Source of the DNA: an uncultured bacterium
Lineage (GTDB): Bacteria > Planctomycetota > Phycisphaerae > Phycisphaerales > SM1A02
NCBI GenBank assembly: GCA_903891095.1
Contig: CAITDI010000121.1
Location: 1-64,000, forward strand
Direction: 5' to 3'
Length of the DNA: 64,000 bases
Part shown: piece after piece, positions 1 through 9,210 of the stretch
Layout of the letters: each line of letters begins with the position of its first letter
Numbering within the stretch: the stretch's first letter is position 1
Program-made: the position numbers and the translations under genes
The notes under the pieces: generated by a model
What the model saw: the letters and a program-made list of their open reading frames with translations, nothing else
Told to the model about the DNA's origin: nothing
Database searches by the model: none

Positions 1-5
1 GAAAC

Positions 6-60
6 GGTGCCTGGCACGTGTCGTGAGGTGCACGGCACCTCGCGACACGTGCCAGGCACC
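6..60. repeat. REP-like long palindrome, copy 1
   Basis: An 18-bp arm at 6-23 (begins GGTGCCTGGCACGTG) is the exact reverse complement of 43-60, and the inner part (25-31 with 35-41) also pairs, so the whole 55 nt can fold into one hairpin. The same GTGCCTGGCAC core recurs in the next element. It looks like a REP-type extragenic palindrome just beyond the 3' end of the propeller gene that ends at 177. No transposase is visible in the window. Confidence 0.75.
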
Positions 61-119
61 GGCCCAGCTATCTCGGAATCCTGCTCAGACCGCTCAAGAT
101 GCGGCGCACCGCCGTGCTC

Positions 120-167
120 GGCACGTGCCATGTGGTGCCTGGCACCTCTTGGCACGTGCCAGGCACC
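120..167. repeat. REP-like palindrome, copy 2
   Basis: GGTGCCTGGCAC (134-145) pairs with GTGCCAGGCACC (156-167), and a further GGCACGTGCC palindrome sits at 120-129. It shares its core with the hairpin at 6-60 and ends ten bases before the stop codon of the minus-strand gene at 177, so it could also act as a 3' mRNA-end structure. Confidence 0.7.
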
Positions 168-176
168 GTTTCTGAG

Positions 177-1136
177 TCAGCGCAGGGGGCGCCCGGCCAC
201 CGGCTTCCCATCCGTCGACAGCACCTGCACCTCGTGGATGCCCGGCCCGTCCTTCTCGACGAACGTCCACACGACCTTCTTCTCGCGCGTGACCTCGACC
301 AGCTTGGTTCCGCCGTCGCCGATCGCGTAGCTGCAGATCATCGTGTTCCCGTTGGGCAACCTCTGCGCGCCGCACGGGTCGTTCAGCAGCGGCTTGTCGA
401 AGTCGGCGTTCGTGAGCTTCCACACGATCTCGCCCTTGGCGTCGAACTCGACCACCATGTTTCCGTGCGTGCAGTTGACGAGCGTGTTGCCGTTCTCGAG
501 GCGGATCGCGGTAAACGGCCACGAATCCTTCGGTTCTTCCGGCGTCTTCGCCTCCCACACGATGTCGCCCTTGGGCGTGTACTCGCGCACGACCTTGTCG
601 AGGAGCTGCGGTACGAGGTAGTTCCCGTTCGGCAGCGCGCGCGTCATGCGCGACTCCATGTGGTGGTTCGATGTCTGCGACTTGATTGGCGTCTCGCGCA
701 CGATCGCGCCCTTCGCGTCGACCTCGATGATGCGCGGCTTGTCGCCGGCCTCGACGAGCATCGTGTTGCCGTTCGGAAGCCGCTGCGCGGTGTTCACCTC
801 GCTCTGCGTTCCCGCGAACTCGAACACGGTCTTCCCGCCCTTGCCGCTCGGATCAGGCACGACCTCGACCACCGCGCCGTGCGGGCGTGCGTCGCTCTTC
901 GAGAGCGCGATCAGGATGTGGCCGTTGTCGAGCATCTGTCCGTCGCGCGAACTCTCGGGAAACGTCCACGACGTCTTCCCGTCGGCCTCGACGATGCGCG
1001 TCTGCCCGCCGAACGCGAGAAAGCGATGCGTGACGGCTTCGGCGCCGAAGGCCGAGCCCGCCACCATCATCGAAAGTGCGGCAAAGAACGGGCACCGCGA
1101 GATGCCCTCCGAAGAACCAGTCGCAAGATGCTTCAT
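177..1136 (-). CDS. Exported beta-propeller protein (PQQ/ASST-like repeats)
   Basis: 319 aa. The N-terminus has a basic and hydrophobic stretch ending near SAFGAEA, which fits a signal peptide. The body consists of about six blade-like repeats with the signatures LPNGNTM, LENGNTL and GEIVWK, typical of PQQ-like or arylsulfotransferase-like propellers; I see no catalytic signature that would make it an enzyme. Its start codon overlaps the stop of the upstream gene as ATGA (1133-1136), so the two are probably translationally coupled. The propeller closely resembles the third domain of that upstream fusion protein, suggesting duplication or gene fission. The start was chosen at 1136 because translation further upstream lacks a signal peptide and runs into the neighbour. 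Confidence 0.8.
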   Translation of the reverse strand: MKHLATGSSEGISRCPFFAALSMMVAGSAFGAEAVTHRFLAFGGQTRIVEADGKTSWTFPESSRDGQMLDNGHILIALSKSDARPHGAVVEVVPDPSGKGGKTVFEFAGTQSEVNTAQRLPNGNTMLVEAGDKPRIIEVDAKGAIVRETPIKSQTSNHHMESRMTRALPNGNYLVPQLLDKVVREYTPKGDIVWEAKTPEEPKDSWPFTAIRLENGNTLVNCTHGNMVVEFDAKGEIVWKLTNADFDKPLLNDPCGAQRLPNGNTMICSYAIGDGGTKLVEVTREKKVVWTFVEKDGPGIHEVQVLSTDGKPVAGRPLR

Positions 1137-3646
1137 CGAATCGTTCCTTCCGGGAGGTCCATGCACCAGCCGGTGCAGAGGTCGTTGCCGAACGCGTTCC
1201 AATCGTCGAGCATCCACACGACCTGCTTGTCGCGCGTGACCTCGACCATCTGCGGGTGATCGGGGCCCGCGTGCGTGTTGCCGAAGACGATGTTGCCGTT
1301 GGGCAGCACCTGCAGGCTCGTGACCCAGCAGAGGTGGATCGGGCGTCCGTCGGGGCGCTTGAGCTCGTCGCGCTCGATCGACCACACGACCTTCTTGTCG
1401 GGCGTCACCTCGAATACGCGGTTGTTGTTTCCGCCGGCGACGAGCGTGTTGCCGTTCTTGAGGCGCACCGCGTTGAACACGCAGGTTCCGTGGCCGTCAT
1501 GTCCGCCCGTCTCGGGCTGGTTGTTGAGATCGATCTTGTATTCCCACACGATCTTGCCCGTCGAGTCGTACTCGCGGATGAGGCCGAGGCCCTCGTGGCA
1601 GGCGATATACGTTCCGGCATCGGTCTTGCGCACGCGGCGCGTGTCGCGGTGCGGGTCGGGATGCTCGACGGTGATCGGCACCTTCTTCACGATCTCGCCC
1701 TTCGGGTTCACCTCGATGATGCGCAGGTTGCTCGTCTCGGCGATCATCGTGTTTCCGTCGGCGAGCCGCTGGAAACCGTGGATTTCCACGCGCTGCGTGT
1801 TGGGCGCCTCGGGCTTGCTCGTCCATTCCCACACGACCTTCTTGTCGCGCGTGACCTCGACGATCTTGTTCGGCGCGGGGTGCAGCAGGAAGTTCCCGTT
1901 CGCGAGCACCTGCAGGTCGTGCGAGTTGTGGCCGCACGCGAACTCCCAGTCGATCGAACCGCTCGGCGAGAGGATGATCACGCGGCCCTTGTCCTGGCCG
2001 ATCACGGTGTGGGTGACGAAGCCGTACTTCTCGCGGATCGCCGCGAGCGAGCCGTCCGACTCCATCTTGCGGAGCTCGCTGGTCACGGCCTCCGCGACCG
2101 ACTTGTCCTGCGCGCGGAACGCGAACACCGTCGGCGCGCGCTCGAGCAGCGCCGACGCGAACACCGGATCGCGCTTGGCGCGCGCGGCGAACACCGCGGC
2201 ATCGCCGAGCACGGCGTCGATCTCGCCCTTCTCGACCTGCGTCGCGAGCGTGCCGATCGGGCCGTCGGCCGCGACCGCCACCGCCTGCGGCGCGTGATCG
2301 CGCAGCCACGATTCCTCGGCGGAACCAGCCGCAACCGCGACCTTCTTGCCCGCGAGCTTCGATGCGTCGGTGATGCCCGCGCCGGCCTTCGTGAGCGCCG
2401 CGATGCCGCTGCCGCCAAAGTACGCGCCGGTCAGCGCGAACTCCTGCGCGCGCGCGGGGCTCGAGCGGAAGCCGTCCGCGATCGCGTCGACTTCACCGTC
2501 GCGCAGCGGCTTCTCCTCGCCGCCGGCGGAGATCGTCTTCTCCTCGAGCTTCCAGCCGAGGCGCTTCGCGAGTTCGGTCCACACGTCCTTGTCGAGGCCG
2601 CGGTTTGCGTCGCGGCGCGTCGCGGGGCGCCAGTACGGCGGATTCGCGGCGGGGCGACCGATGCGCAGCGTGCGCGAGCCCGACTTGAGCGCGTCGAGCG
2701 CGATCGGCGTGAGATCAAAGCGCGGGCTCATCTCCTGCGCGAAGGTTCGCGTGGCGCCGGCGACGAGCGCCGCGGTCTTTGCCGCAAGCACGGGGTCGAT
2801 CTTGTCGACCGTGTCGCTGACCTTGTGGTAGTCCTCATGGTCCTCGCAGCTGAAGAGCACCGCGGGAATTCCCGCGGAAAGGAACGCGCCCTGATCGCTG
2901 CGGTCGAGCCAGTCGGGATGCGTGTCGACGAGCATCTTGAGATCGGCGTCGGGCGCGAGGCGCACGAGGAGATCGACGAGCACCTTGCCCTTCGGCCCGC
3001 CGTCGAGGCGGATCGCGTTGTCGGGCTGGCGCGAGATCATGTCCATGTTGAAGTTGCCGCGGATGCGCGCGACGGGAACCGTCTCTTCCTCGATGAACGC
3101 GCGGCTGCCGATGAGGCCCGCCTCCTCGCCGGTGAACGCGACGAACACGACGCCGACGTTGAGCTTGTCGTTGCGCAGCGCGTTGGCGACGGCGATCACG
3201 CCGCAGGTTCCGCTCGCGTTGTCATCGGCGCCGTTGTAGATGCGGTCGTCGCCCGACTGCTTGGGCGGCAGGTGGTCGTAGTGCGAGCTCACCACGATGT
3301 ACTCGCCGCTCGGCTTCGGGCCCGCGGGCGGCAGCCACGCGACCACGTTCGGCGACGCGTCCTTCATGCGGCCGATCGGGACGAGCATCGTCTCGTGTCC
3401 GTCGTTGTCCTTCACGAGCGGCTTCGCGCCGGCGTCGGCGAGCTTCTTCGCGACCCACTCCGCGGCGCGCTTGCCGTCCTCGCTGCGAAACGACCGGCCG
3501 TTCATCGCGTCGGACGAGAGCTCGGCGACGTTCGCCTTGAGCACCGCGGGATCGATCTTGGGGATGACCGTCGAATCGCCAGCGGCGAGAATCGGCGAGC
3601 AGGTGACGAACGCGAGCAGGGCAGCGGCGCGGGCGAATGGTTGCAT
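1133..3646 (-). CDS. M28 aminopeptidase / SBP family 3 / beta-propeller fusion
   Basis: 837 aa with an N-terminal signal peptide (about 1-22). Residues 30-310 are an M28 zinc peptidase: H122xD124, D141 in GADDNASG, the catalytic pair E174-E175 in FTGEEAG, D202 and H274, so all metal ligands and the general base are present. Residues 325-548 read as a family-3 periplasmic solute-binding protein (GLDKDVWTELAKRLGW, a DGEVDAI segment, KLAGKKVAVAAGS). Residues 552-837 are a propeller with LANGNF, LADGNTM and LPNGNIVF repeats like the downstream gene. It is probably periplasmic: a peptide-cleaving, amino-acid-binding protein with an interaction platform. The three parts are clear; their joint function is inference. 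The reading frame is uninterrupted, and the downstream gene overlaps it by 4 nt. Confidence 0.88.
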   Translation of the reverse strand: MQPFARAAALLAFVTCSPILAAGDSTVIPKIDPAVLKANVAELSSDAMNGRSFRSEDGKRAAEWVAKKLADAGAKPLVKDNDGHETMLVPIGRMKDASPNVVAWLPPAGPKPSGEYIVVSSHYDHLPPKQSGDDRIYNGADDNASGTCGVIAVANALRNDKLNVGVVFVAFTGEEAGLIGSRAFIEEETVPVARIRGNFNMDMISRQPDNAIRLDGGPKGKVLVDLLVRLAPDADLKMLVDTHPDWLDRSDQGAFLSAGIPAVLFSCEDHEDYHKVSDTVDKIDPVLAAKTAALVAGATRTFAQEMSPRFDLTPIALDALKSGSRTLRIGRPAANPPYWRPATRRDANRGLDKDVWTELAKRLGWKLEEKTISAGGEEKPLRDGEVDAIADGFRSSPARAQEFALTGAYFGGSGIAALTKAGAGITDASKLAGKKVAVAAGSAEESWLRDHAPQAVAVAADGPIGTLATQVEKGEIDAVLGDAAVFAARAKRDPVFASALLERAPTVFAFRAQDKSVAEAVTSELRKMESDGSLAAIREKYGFVTHTVIGQDKGRVIILSPSGSIDWEFACGHNSHDLQVLANGNFLLHPAPNKIVEVTRDKKVVWEWTSKPEAPNTQRVEIHGFQRLADGNTMIAETSNLRIIEVNPKGEIVKKVPITVEHPDPHRDTRRVRKTDAGTYIACHEGLGLIREYDSTGKIVWEYKIDLNNQPETGGHDGHGTCVFNAVRLKNGNTLVAGGNNNRVFEVTPDKKVVWSIERDELKRPDGRPIHLCWVTSLQVLPNGNIVFGNTHAGPDHPQMVEVTRDKQVVWMLDDWNAFGNDLCTGWCMDLPEGTIR

Positions 3647-3717
3647 TCGCAGAGCGTAGCGGAGGCTTGCGGGACGTGGGCGCGCGTTCGAATCCGACGG
3701 CGCGATTCAGCGCGCGC

Positions 3718-4545
3718 TCACGTCGGCAAACCGCGCTCGCGCCGCGCGAGTTCGCGCATCTTGACCACGATCATGTACTCGTACATCGCCTGCAGCTTGC
3801 AGTAGGTGTAGCCCGCGCCGCCGTCGAGGAAGCCGCGCTTGAGCACGTACATCCAAAGGAACTTGATCAGCGGCCGCAGCGGCAGCTTGAAGCTGAGCTC
3901 CTTCAGCGCGCGCCGCCGCTCGAACGCGTCGCCAGAGACGATCGCGCCGAAGCCCACGGGCTTCTCGCGCAGCTTCATGCCTTCCATCGCCTCGAACAGG
4001 CTGTACTTGTTGTGCTTGTCGAACCACTCGGTCAGGCCCTTCGAGAAGTTGTAGTGCTCGAAGTAGTTCCTGAGGTAGCCGTGCGGGCCGTCGATCACGG
4101 GCACGGGGTTCACGAGGCGCTCGAAGCGGATCGTGCCCGGCTTGAAGAACCGCATGATCATCCCGGGCGGCATCGCGTGGCGGATCCACTTGCCCATGAA
4201 GAAGTTCTTCCGGCCGCAGTAGAACGCGACCTCGGCGCGCTTGGAGTCGGCGGCGATCGCCTGGATCTCCGCGCGCAGCTCGGGCGTCATGCGCTCGTCG
4301 GCGTCGAGGTAGAAGACCCACGGGTTCTTGAACTGGATGTTGTCCATCGCCCAGTTCTGGTGCGCGGCCCAGTTGTCGAACGGACGCTCGACCACGCGCG
4401 CGCCCTTCGCGAGCGCGATCTCCTTCGTGCGGTCCTTGCTCAGGCTGTCGAACACCACGATGTCGTCGAAGCCCGCGAGCGAGTCGAGGCAGGCGCCGAT
4501 GTTCGTGTCTTCGTTGAGCGTGAGGATGAGGATCGAGATGGACAT
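3718..4545 (-). CDS. Family 2 glycosyltransferase (WaaE/KdtX-like)
   Basis: 275 aa. The N-terminus (ISILILTLNEDTNIGACL) and the YLDADER motif near residue 98 are those of GT-A fold family-2 transferases that move a sugar from a nucleotide donor to a glycan or lipid acceptor; Asp residues of the DxD region are present. The C-terminal third contains amphipathic or hydrophobic helices (FKLPLRPLIKFLWMYVLKRG), typical of the lipopolysaccharide-core glucosyltransferase WaaE/KdtX group, which binds the inner membrane face. The acceptor cannot be predicted. No Shine-Dalgarno is evident before the ATG at 4545. The gene is transcribed in the same direction as its neighbours but separated from both. Confidence 0.85.
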   Translation of the reverse strand: MSISILILTLNEDTNIGACLDSLAGFDDIVVFDSLSKDRTKEIALAKGARVVERPFDNWAAHQNWAMDNIQFKNPWVFYLDADERMTPELRAEIQAIAADSKRAEVAFYCGRKNFFMGKWIRHAMPPGMIMRFFKPGTIRFERLVNPVPVIDGPHGYLRNYFEHYNFSKGLTEWFDKHNKYSLFEAMEGMKLREKPVGFGAIVSGDAFERRRALKELSFKLPLRPLIKFLWMYVLKRGFLDGGAGYTYCKLQAMYEYMIVVKMRELARRERGLPT

Positions 4546-4625
4546 GGAAGGCGGGCCGCGGGCGGGAGATCCTACATCGGCGCGTCAGGGCGACCGAACG
4601 AGCAATTTCGCAGCGTTGCCGCGGG

Positions 4626-4662
4626 CAAAAACGCGACGCCCCCGCGGGAAGCAGGGGCGTCG
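4626..4662 (-). terminator. Intrinsic terminator of the subtilisin gene
   Basis: CGACGCCCC (4634-4642) pairs with GGGGCGTCG (4654-4662). Reading the minus strand, the hairpin is followed by a run of five T (complement of 4627-4631). It lies about 100 nt past the stop at 4761. Confidence 0.8.
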
Positions 4663-4691
4663 GGGGCGATTTGCCGGCGAATTCGCGGGCG

Positions 4692-4771
4692 GGCCTTGAG
4701 TTCGTCAGGCCTCGAGTTCGTCGGGCCTTGAGTTCCTCAAGCCTCGAGTTCGTCGGGCCGTCAGTTCCGGC
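4692..4771. repeat. 16-bp tandem repeat, about 5 units
   Basis: Units of the type GGCCTYGAGTTCGTCG follow each other at 4692, 4708, 4724, 4740 and 4756, with one to three differences each. The last, most diverged unit runs into the 3' end of the subtilisin-like gene (stop codon at 4761-4763). Function unknown; similar 13-17 bp arrays flank other genes in this window. Confidence 0.8.
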
Positions 4772-6797
4772 TGCCTCGGATCGCGACGTTGTCGATCGAC
4801 GCGAACTCGGACAGTGCAAGGTTCGCGCTCGAGCGGAAGCGGATCTTGAGCGCGGCCTGGTTCGCGGCGCCTGCGGGGAGCGCGATCGTCGGCGTGGTCC
4901 ACGCGGTGCTTCCCGTGGTGCCGAGCGATGCCCATGCGGAGCCGTTCCACCATTCGACGGAGAGCAGTTCGCCGATGTCGAAGCCCGTCGTGCGCAGGCT
5001 TGCGGTGAGTGTGATCGAGCTGTATCCCACGGTGCTCAACTGCTTCTGCATCCACGTCGTGCCCTTGAGGCCTGCGCCCCAAAGGCCCGTGAGCCGCATC
5101 GCGGTGCCTGCGCCGGCCTGCGTGTTCTGCACGGTCCATCCGCCGGCGGTGAGGTTGCCGCTCTCGAACGTGTCGGAGAAGAGCACGACGGGCGCGCTCG
5201 GTGTACCCGACGTCGTCACGGTGGCCGAGACCGCTGCGGAGTTTGCCGAGAGGTTGCCCGCGGTGTCCTGCGCGCGGACGACGTAGGAGTACGCCGTTCC
5301 CGCCACGAGACCTGAGTCGGTGAAGGTGCGCGCGGTGATCGCGGCGCTGGTGCGTTCGGTGTAGCCCGTGCCTGGCGTGGTCGTGCGATACACGCGGTAT
5401 CCCGCGAGATCGCTCTCGGTATTCGCGGCCCAGGTCAGCGTGACCGACGCGCCGCTCACGGTGCGTGCGAGCGACGTCGGCGCCGCGGGCGCGGTGGTGT
5501 CGCCGCCCGTTCCGCCGCCAGTTCCGCCACCGCCACCGCCGACGACGCCGCCCGGCGCTGCGGGTGTCGCCGCGAGCGCCGCGCCTGCATTGATGCGGCC
5601 GTAGCCGTAGAGATCGTCCACGCCCGCCGTGCCGAGGTCCTTGCAGGTGCTGCGGAGGATCGACTCGACCTGCGCTGGAGTCAGCGACGGATTGCGCGAC
5701 CAGATCAGTCCGCACACGCCTGCGACCAGCGGCGCGGAGAAGCTCGTCCCCGTCGCCGACGCGTACGCCGTGTCGGTCGAGCTCGATGTCGTCATCACGC
5801 CCACTCCGGGCGCGACGAAATCGACGAGTGATCCGCGATTGGAGAACGCCGCGATCGTGTCGGTCTGGTCCGTCGCGCCGACAACGAGCACGTCGTCATT
5901 GCGCGAGCCCGTCATCGTCGCACCGTCGTTGCCCGCGGCCCAGACGAGGAGCGCGCCCTTGGATCGTATGTAGGTGCCGGTCGTGCGCACGGACGCGGTG
6001 TTCACGCCCGCGTAGCTCACGCTCGCGACCTTGTCGCCGGTGTCCGCGGCAAATCGCGCGGCGGCGGTGAGCGTCGACACCGACGCGCTGCCCGTCGACG
6101 ACTCCGACACGCGGATCATGCGGTGCGAGAGGTTCCAGCCGACGCCCGCGACGCCGACGGCGTTGTTGCCGTTTGCCGCGGCACAGCCGGTGGTCTTGGT
6201 GCCGTGGCCGTTGACGTCGTTGATCGCGCCGCCTGCGTTTTCCCACAGATGCGTGCTCGCGTTGTAGCCCGGCTTGCGGTTGAGCCTGAGGTCGCCGTGC
6301 GTCGTGCGGATGCCCGTGTCGCAGATGGCGACGACGATCGTCGGCGAGCCCGTCTGCAGGTCCCACGCGCCGACGGTGTTCATGCGCGTCGCGGCGTGAT
6401 GCCATTGCGTGGCAAAGCTCGGATCGTTCGGCGTCGTCAGCGGGAACACGATCCAGTCAGGCTCGACGTATGCAAAGTTGCCCGTGGCCATGAGCCGCGC
6501 CGCGACGGTGTTCTCCGTTTCGCCTGCGGGCACCGCGATCCGATACTCGTCGGTCTCGGGCACGTAGCCGCGGATCTGAAAGTTGGTGACCTCGCGCACC
6601 GCGCCCGCGGTCGCTGCATCCACCTGCAGCGGTCGCGCGATCAGCACGCCGCTGAACTCACGCACGCCGACCTTCTCCGCGAAGAGCGGGGCGGGCCCGC
6701 CGGTCTGCGTGATCTGCGCGCGCGCGGCGCTCGCGATCAGGCTCCACACGACGCACGCGAGTACGCCACAACTCCGCACAATCAAACGGCTGGTCAT
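4761..6797 (-). CDS. Secreted subtilisin-like serine protease (S8) with FN3 domain
   Basis: 678 aa. A signal peptide (about 1-28, ending ASAARAQ) is followed by a propeptide-like region (to about 125) and an S8 domain with the full triad: D160 in VAICDTG, H198 in NGHGT and S352 in GTSFSAP; the oxyanion Asn is N290 in AAGND. A Gly/Thr-rich linker near residue 440 leads to a fibronectin type III domain (about 450-540) and a C-terminal jelly-roll-like region beginning SDTFESGN that could bind carbohydrate or cell surface. It has no dockerin-like tail, unlike other secreted proteins here. The ATG at 6797 was chosen because the signal peptide begins there. It is transcribed divergently from MCO1. 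Confidence 0.92.
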   Translation of the reverse strand: MTSRLIVRSCGVLACVVWSLIASAARAQITQTGGPAPLFAEKVGVREFSGVLIARPLQVDAATAGAVREVTNFQIRGYVPETDEYRIAVPAGETENTVAARLMATGNFAYVEPDWIVFPLTTPNDPSFATQWHHAATRMNTVGAWDLQTGSPTIVVAICDTGIRTTHGDLRLNRKPGYNASTHLWENAGGAINDVNGHGTKTTGCAAANGNNAVGVAGVGWNLSHRMIRVSESSTGSASVSTLTAAARFAADTGDKVASVSYAGVNTASVRTTGTYIRSKGALLVWAAGNDGATMTGSRNDDVLVVGATDQTDTIAAFSNRGSLVDFVAPGVGVMTTSSSTDTAYASATGTSFSAPLVAGVCGLIWSRNPSLTPAQVESILRSTCKDLGTAGVDDLYGYGRINAGAALAATPAAPGGVVGGGGGGTGGGTGGDTTAPAAPTSLARTVSGASVTLTWAANTESDLAGYRVYRTTTPGTGYTERTSAAITARTFTDSGLVAGTAYSYVVRAQDTAGNLSANSAAVSATVTTSGTPSAPVVLFSDTFESGNLTAGGWTVQNTQAGAGTAMRLTGLWGAGLKGTTWMQKQLSTVGYSSITLTASLRTTGFDIGELLSVEWWNGSAWASLGTTGSTAWTTPTIALPAGAANQAALKIRFRSSANLALSEFASIDNVAIRGSRN

Positions 6798-7274
6798 CGG
6801 GAATCCTTCCGCATTCTCGGCCTCCGCCTGGACTGGCGAGGCACTGCGGTGGCGTACGACTGCCACGGGGAGAAATGCCCGATCGGCGCGGGATCCTTTC
6901 GGAGTATCGGGCGCGGCGCGGGATTCTTGCTCGGGGCGGTGTCCCGCAATCCGGCGCGTTCGGCATGCGTCGCGTCGCTGGAGGTACGCGATCACGCATG
7001 GGCGCGGCGCGCATAATCCACGGCGTCTGGCGCCGCGGTCCAAGACCAGCCAGCCGCGTGTCCCTGCAGTGATTCTCCTAAGAGCCTGCCGAGTCAATTG
7101 TTAGCGGCCTCGGACATTGGTGTATCCGCAGCATGGTCGACGGTTCTTGTGCCCATACGCGCGGGCGCCGAGTCACCACTCGCCCGCGGACCCGCAGTGT
7201 GTCTAGAGAGAGTCACGAGTAAGCCGTCGCGTGCGGACGCTGACTACGTTCGCCGCTCAAGCAGGAGCCCGCCT
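6798..7274. other. Divergent intergenic region between the protease and MCO1
   Basis: 477 nt that must hold the promoters of both genes. Visible features are a hairpin at about 7161-7190 with inner arms CGAGT and ACTCG, and the string CCGAGTCAA at 7090-7098, which recurs upstream of MCO4 and, in reverse complement, forms the -35 region of both MauG-like genes. I cannot assign a promoter with confidence. Confidence 0.4.
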
Positions 7275-8924
7275 GTGAGCAAGTTTCAATCACCCATGTT
7301 CGGCCGTCGTTCGTTCCTGAAGGCGACCGCTCTCACGAGCGGTGCGTTCTTCATCAACACGCGCTACTCGAGGGCGTGCCTTGCGGCTCCGCCGGCGAGC
7401 CCGCCGACCACGCCGTGGCTGCAGCCGCTCGCGTTCGCGCCGTACGCGGTGCCGCTGGCGCAGGGGCTCGTGCTCGACCCGGTTCCCGATCCCGCGCGGT
7501 TCCAGCGCTACGACGAGTTCCGCCCGCGCAAGTTCTACGAGATCTCGGCGCGCACGGTCATGGCCCGCCCGCATCCGCAGCTCGGGCTGACCGAGTTCAT
7601 GAGCTACGGCGGCTCGGTGCCCGGCGTCACCTTCATGTGCGACTACAGCACGCCGATGATGGTGCGGTTCAAGAACGAACTGCCGCACGAACTCACGGGA
7701 TTCGGCGAGCCCGAGATGATCACGCACGTCCACAACGGCAACAACGCGCCGGAGTCGGACGGCTTTCCCACCGAGCACTACGGCCCTGGCTACTACAAGG
7801 ACCATCACTACCCGAACTACCCCGCGGGCGGCGACCCCAACCAGCGCAAGGGCACGCTGTGGTACCACGACCACACGCACGACTACACCGCGGCGAACAC
7901 CTATCGCGGACTCGCGGGCTTCTACTTCATGTTCGATGAGCGCGACAGCGGCAACGAGAACGATCCGAGCCCGGACGCGTTCCGCCTGCCCAGTGGCATT
8001 CCGAACGGCGGAAACGGCGAGGGTTGCTACGACATCCCGATGGCCTTCGCCGACCGCCAGTTCGACCAGAACGGCATCCTGACGATGGATCCGCTCGACA
8101 TGGACGGCACCATCGGCGACAAGTGGCTCGTGAACGGCCGCGTGCAGCCGTACTTCAACGTCAAGCGCCGCAAGTACCGCTTCCGCTGGCTCGATGCGGG
8201 TCCGGCTCGGTTTTACGACCTCGCGTTCTCGAACGGCATGGAGTTCCAGGTCATCGCGACCGACGGCAACATGCTGCCCGCGCCGCTCACGCTGAACGGC
8301 GTCAAGCTCGGGCCCGGCGAGCGCTTCGACATCGTCGTCGACTTTGCCAAGCTGCCTGCGTCGACGACCGAGCTCTACATCGTCAACCGCGCCGTGCATG
8401 CGACCGGCCGTGGTCCCACGGGTCAGACGCTGCCGCTCAACCGCGCGGAGAAGTTCCTCAAGATCGTCGTCCAGCCCGGCGCTGTCGCCGATCCGAGCCG
8501 CGTGCCCACCACGCTGCGCACGCTGCCGCCGATGAACCTCGCGGGCGCCGTGCGTCGTACCTGGCACTTCGACCGTGCGCAGGGCATGTGGACCATGAAC
8601 GGCAAGGTCTTCGACGAGGCGACTCCTGGCGCGACCATCGTGCAGGGCCGTCCCGAGATCTGGACCTTCAGCACGTCGGGCGGTTGGGCGCATCCCGCGC
8701 ACTTCCACGTCGAGGAAGGCCGCATGCTCTCCTACAACGGCGTGCCGATCAACGGCGGGCTCTACGGCGGACGCAAGGACGTGTTCGCGCTGTATGGCGG
8801 CGACCAGATGGAAGTCGCGCTCACCTACCACGACTGGATCGGCCGCTACGTCATGCATTGCCACAACGGCGTGCATGAGGACCACGGCATGATGACCTGG
8901 CTCAACATCGTGGCGCCGAGCTGA
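7275..8924 (+). CDS. Multicopper oxidase 1 (CotA/phenoxazinone synthase-like)
   Basis: 549 aa from GTG 7275, which has AGGAG 7 nt upstream; ATG 7296 just before the Tat motif is the alternative. The leader GRRSFLKATALTSGAFFINT is twin-arginine-like. All four copper motifs are present: THVHNG, WYHDHTHD, HPAHFHVEEG and the type 1 site HCHNGVHEDHGMM (Cys, two His, axial Met). Length and spacing match three-cupredoxin laccases of the CotA / phenoxazinone synthase group, which oxidise phenols, aminophenols or metal ions and reduce O2 to water. It is the first of four tandem plus-strand paralogues. It is expected to be exported folded through Tat. Substrate unknown. Confidence 0.9.
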   Translation: MSKFQSPMFGRRSFLKATALTSGAFFINTRYSRACLAAPPASPPTTPWLQPLAFAPYAVPLAQGLVLDPVPDPARFQRYDEFRPRKFYEISARTVMARPHPQLGLTEFMSYGGSVPGVTFMCDYSTPMMVRFKNELPHELTGFGEPEMITHVHNGNNAPESDGFPTEHYGPGYYKDHHYPNYPAGGDPNQRKGTLWYHDHTHDYTAANTYRGLAGFYFMFDERDSGNENDPSPDAFRLPSGIPNGGNGEGCYDIPMAFADRQFDQNGILTMDPLDMDGTIGDKWLVNGRVQPYFNVKRRKYRFRWLDAGPARFYDLAFSNGMEFQVIATDGNMLPAPLTLNGVKLGPGERFDIVVDFAKLPASTTELYIVNRAVHATGRGPTGQTLPLNRAEKFLKIVVQPGAVADPSRVPTTLRTLPPMNLAGAVRRTWHFDRAQGMWTMNGKVFDEATPGATIVQGRPEIWTFSTSGGWAHPAHFHVEEGRMLSYNGVPINGGLYGGRKDVFALYGGDQMEVALTYHDWIGRYVMHCHNGVHEDHGMMTWLNIVAPS

Positions 8925-8959
8925 TCGCGGCGTCGTCCGGAAGGCAATTCGCAGACATC

Positions 8960-9002
8960 CAGCGGTTCCAGTCGCACACGCGGCTGGAACCGCTGTCGTT
9001 TT
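8960..9002 (+). terminator. Intrinsic terminator of MCO1
   Basis: CAGCGGTTCCAG (8960-8971) pairs with CTGGAACCGCTG (8984-8995) and is followed by TCGTTTT. It lies 36 nt after the MCO1 stop, so MCO2 probably has its own promoter. Confidence 0.8.
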
Positions 9003-9145
9003 GCTCGCGCTCCACGCGTGGCCGTGCGAGCGTCCGCAAAATCAAGTCTGCGGAGATGTTGATTGAGCGATGTAGCCAGGTGCGAAGTATCAGCCAGGCA
9101 CGCTGCGGCTCAAATGGGGAGCGGGCGTCCCGCTTCGGGCTGTAA

Positions 9146-9165
9146 CCGACTCGCCGTAGAGTCGG
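9146..9165 (+). other. Stem-loop in the MCO2 leader
   Basis: CCGACTC (9146-9152) pairs with GAGTCGG (9159-9165) around a 6-nt loop, 45 nt before the MCO2 start. Other MCO genes here also have a short hairpin 45-120 nt before the start. There is no T tract, so it is not a terminator. Confidence 0.45.
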
Positions 9166-9210
9166 CTGCTCTCGGACCAATCTGCCTGGGCTTCCAAGGA
9201 GCTCTTGACC

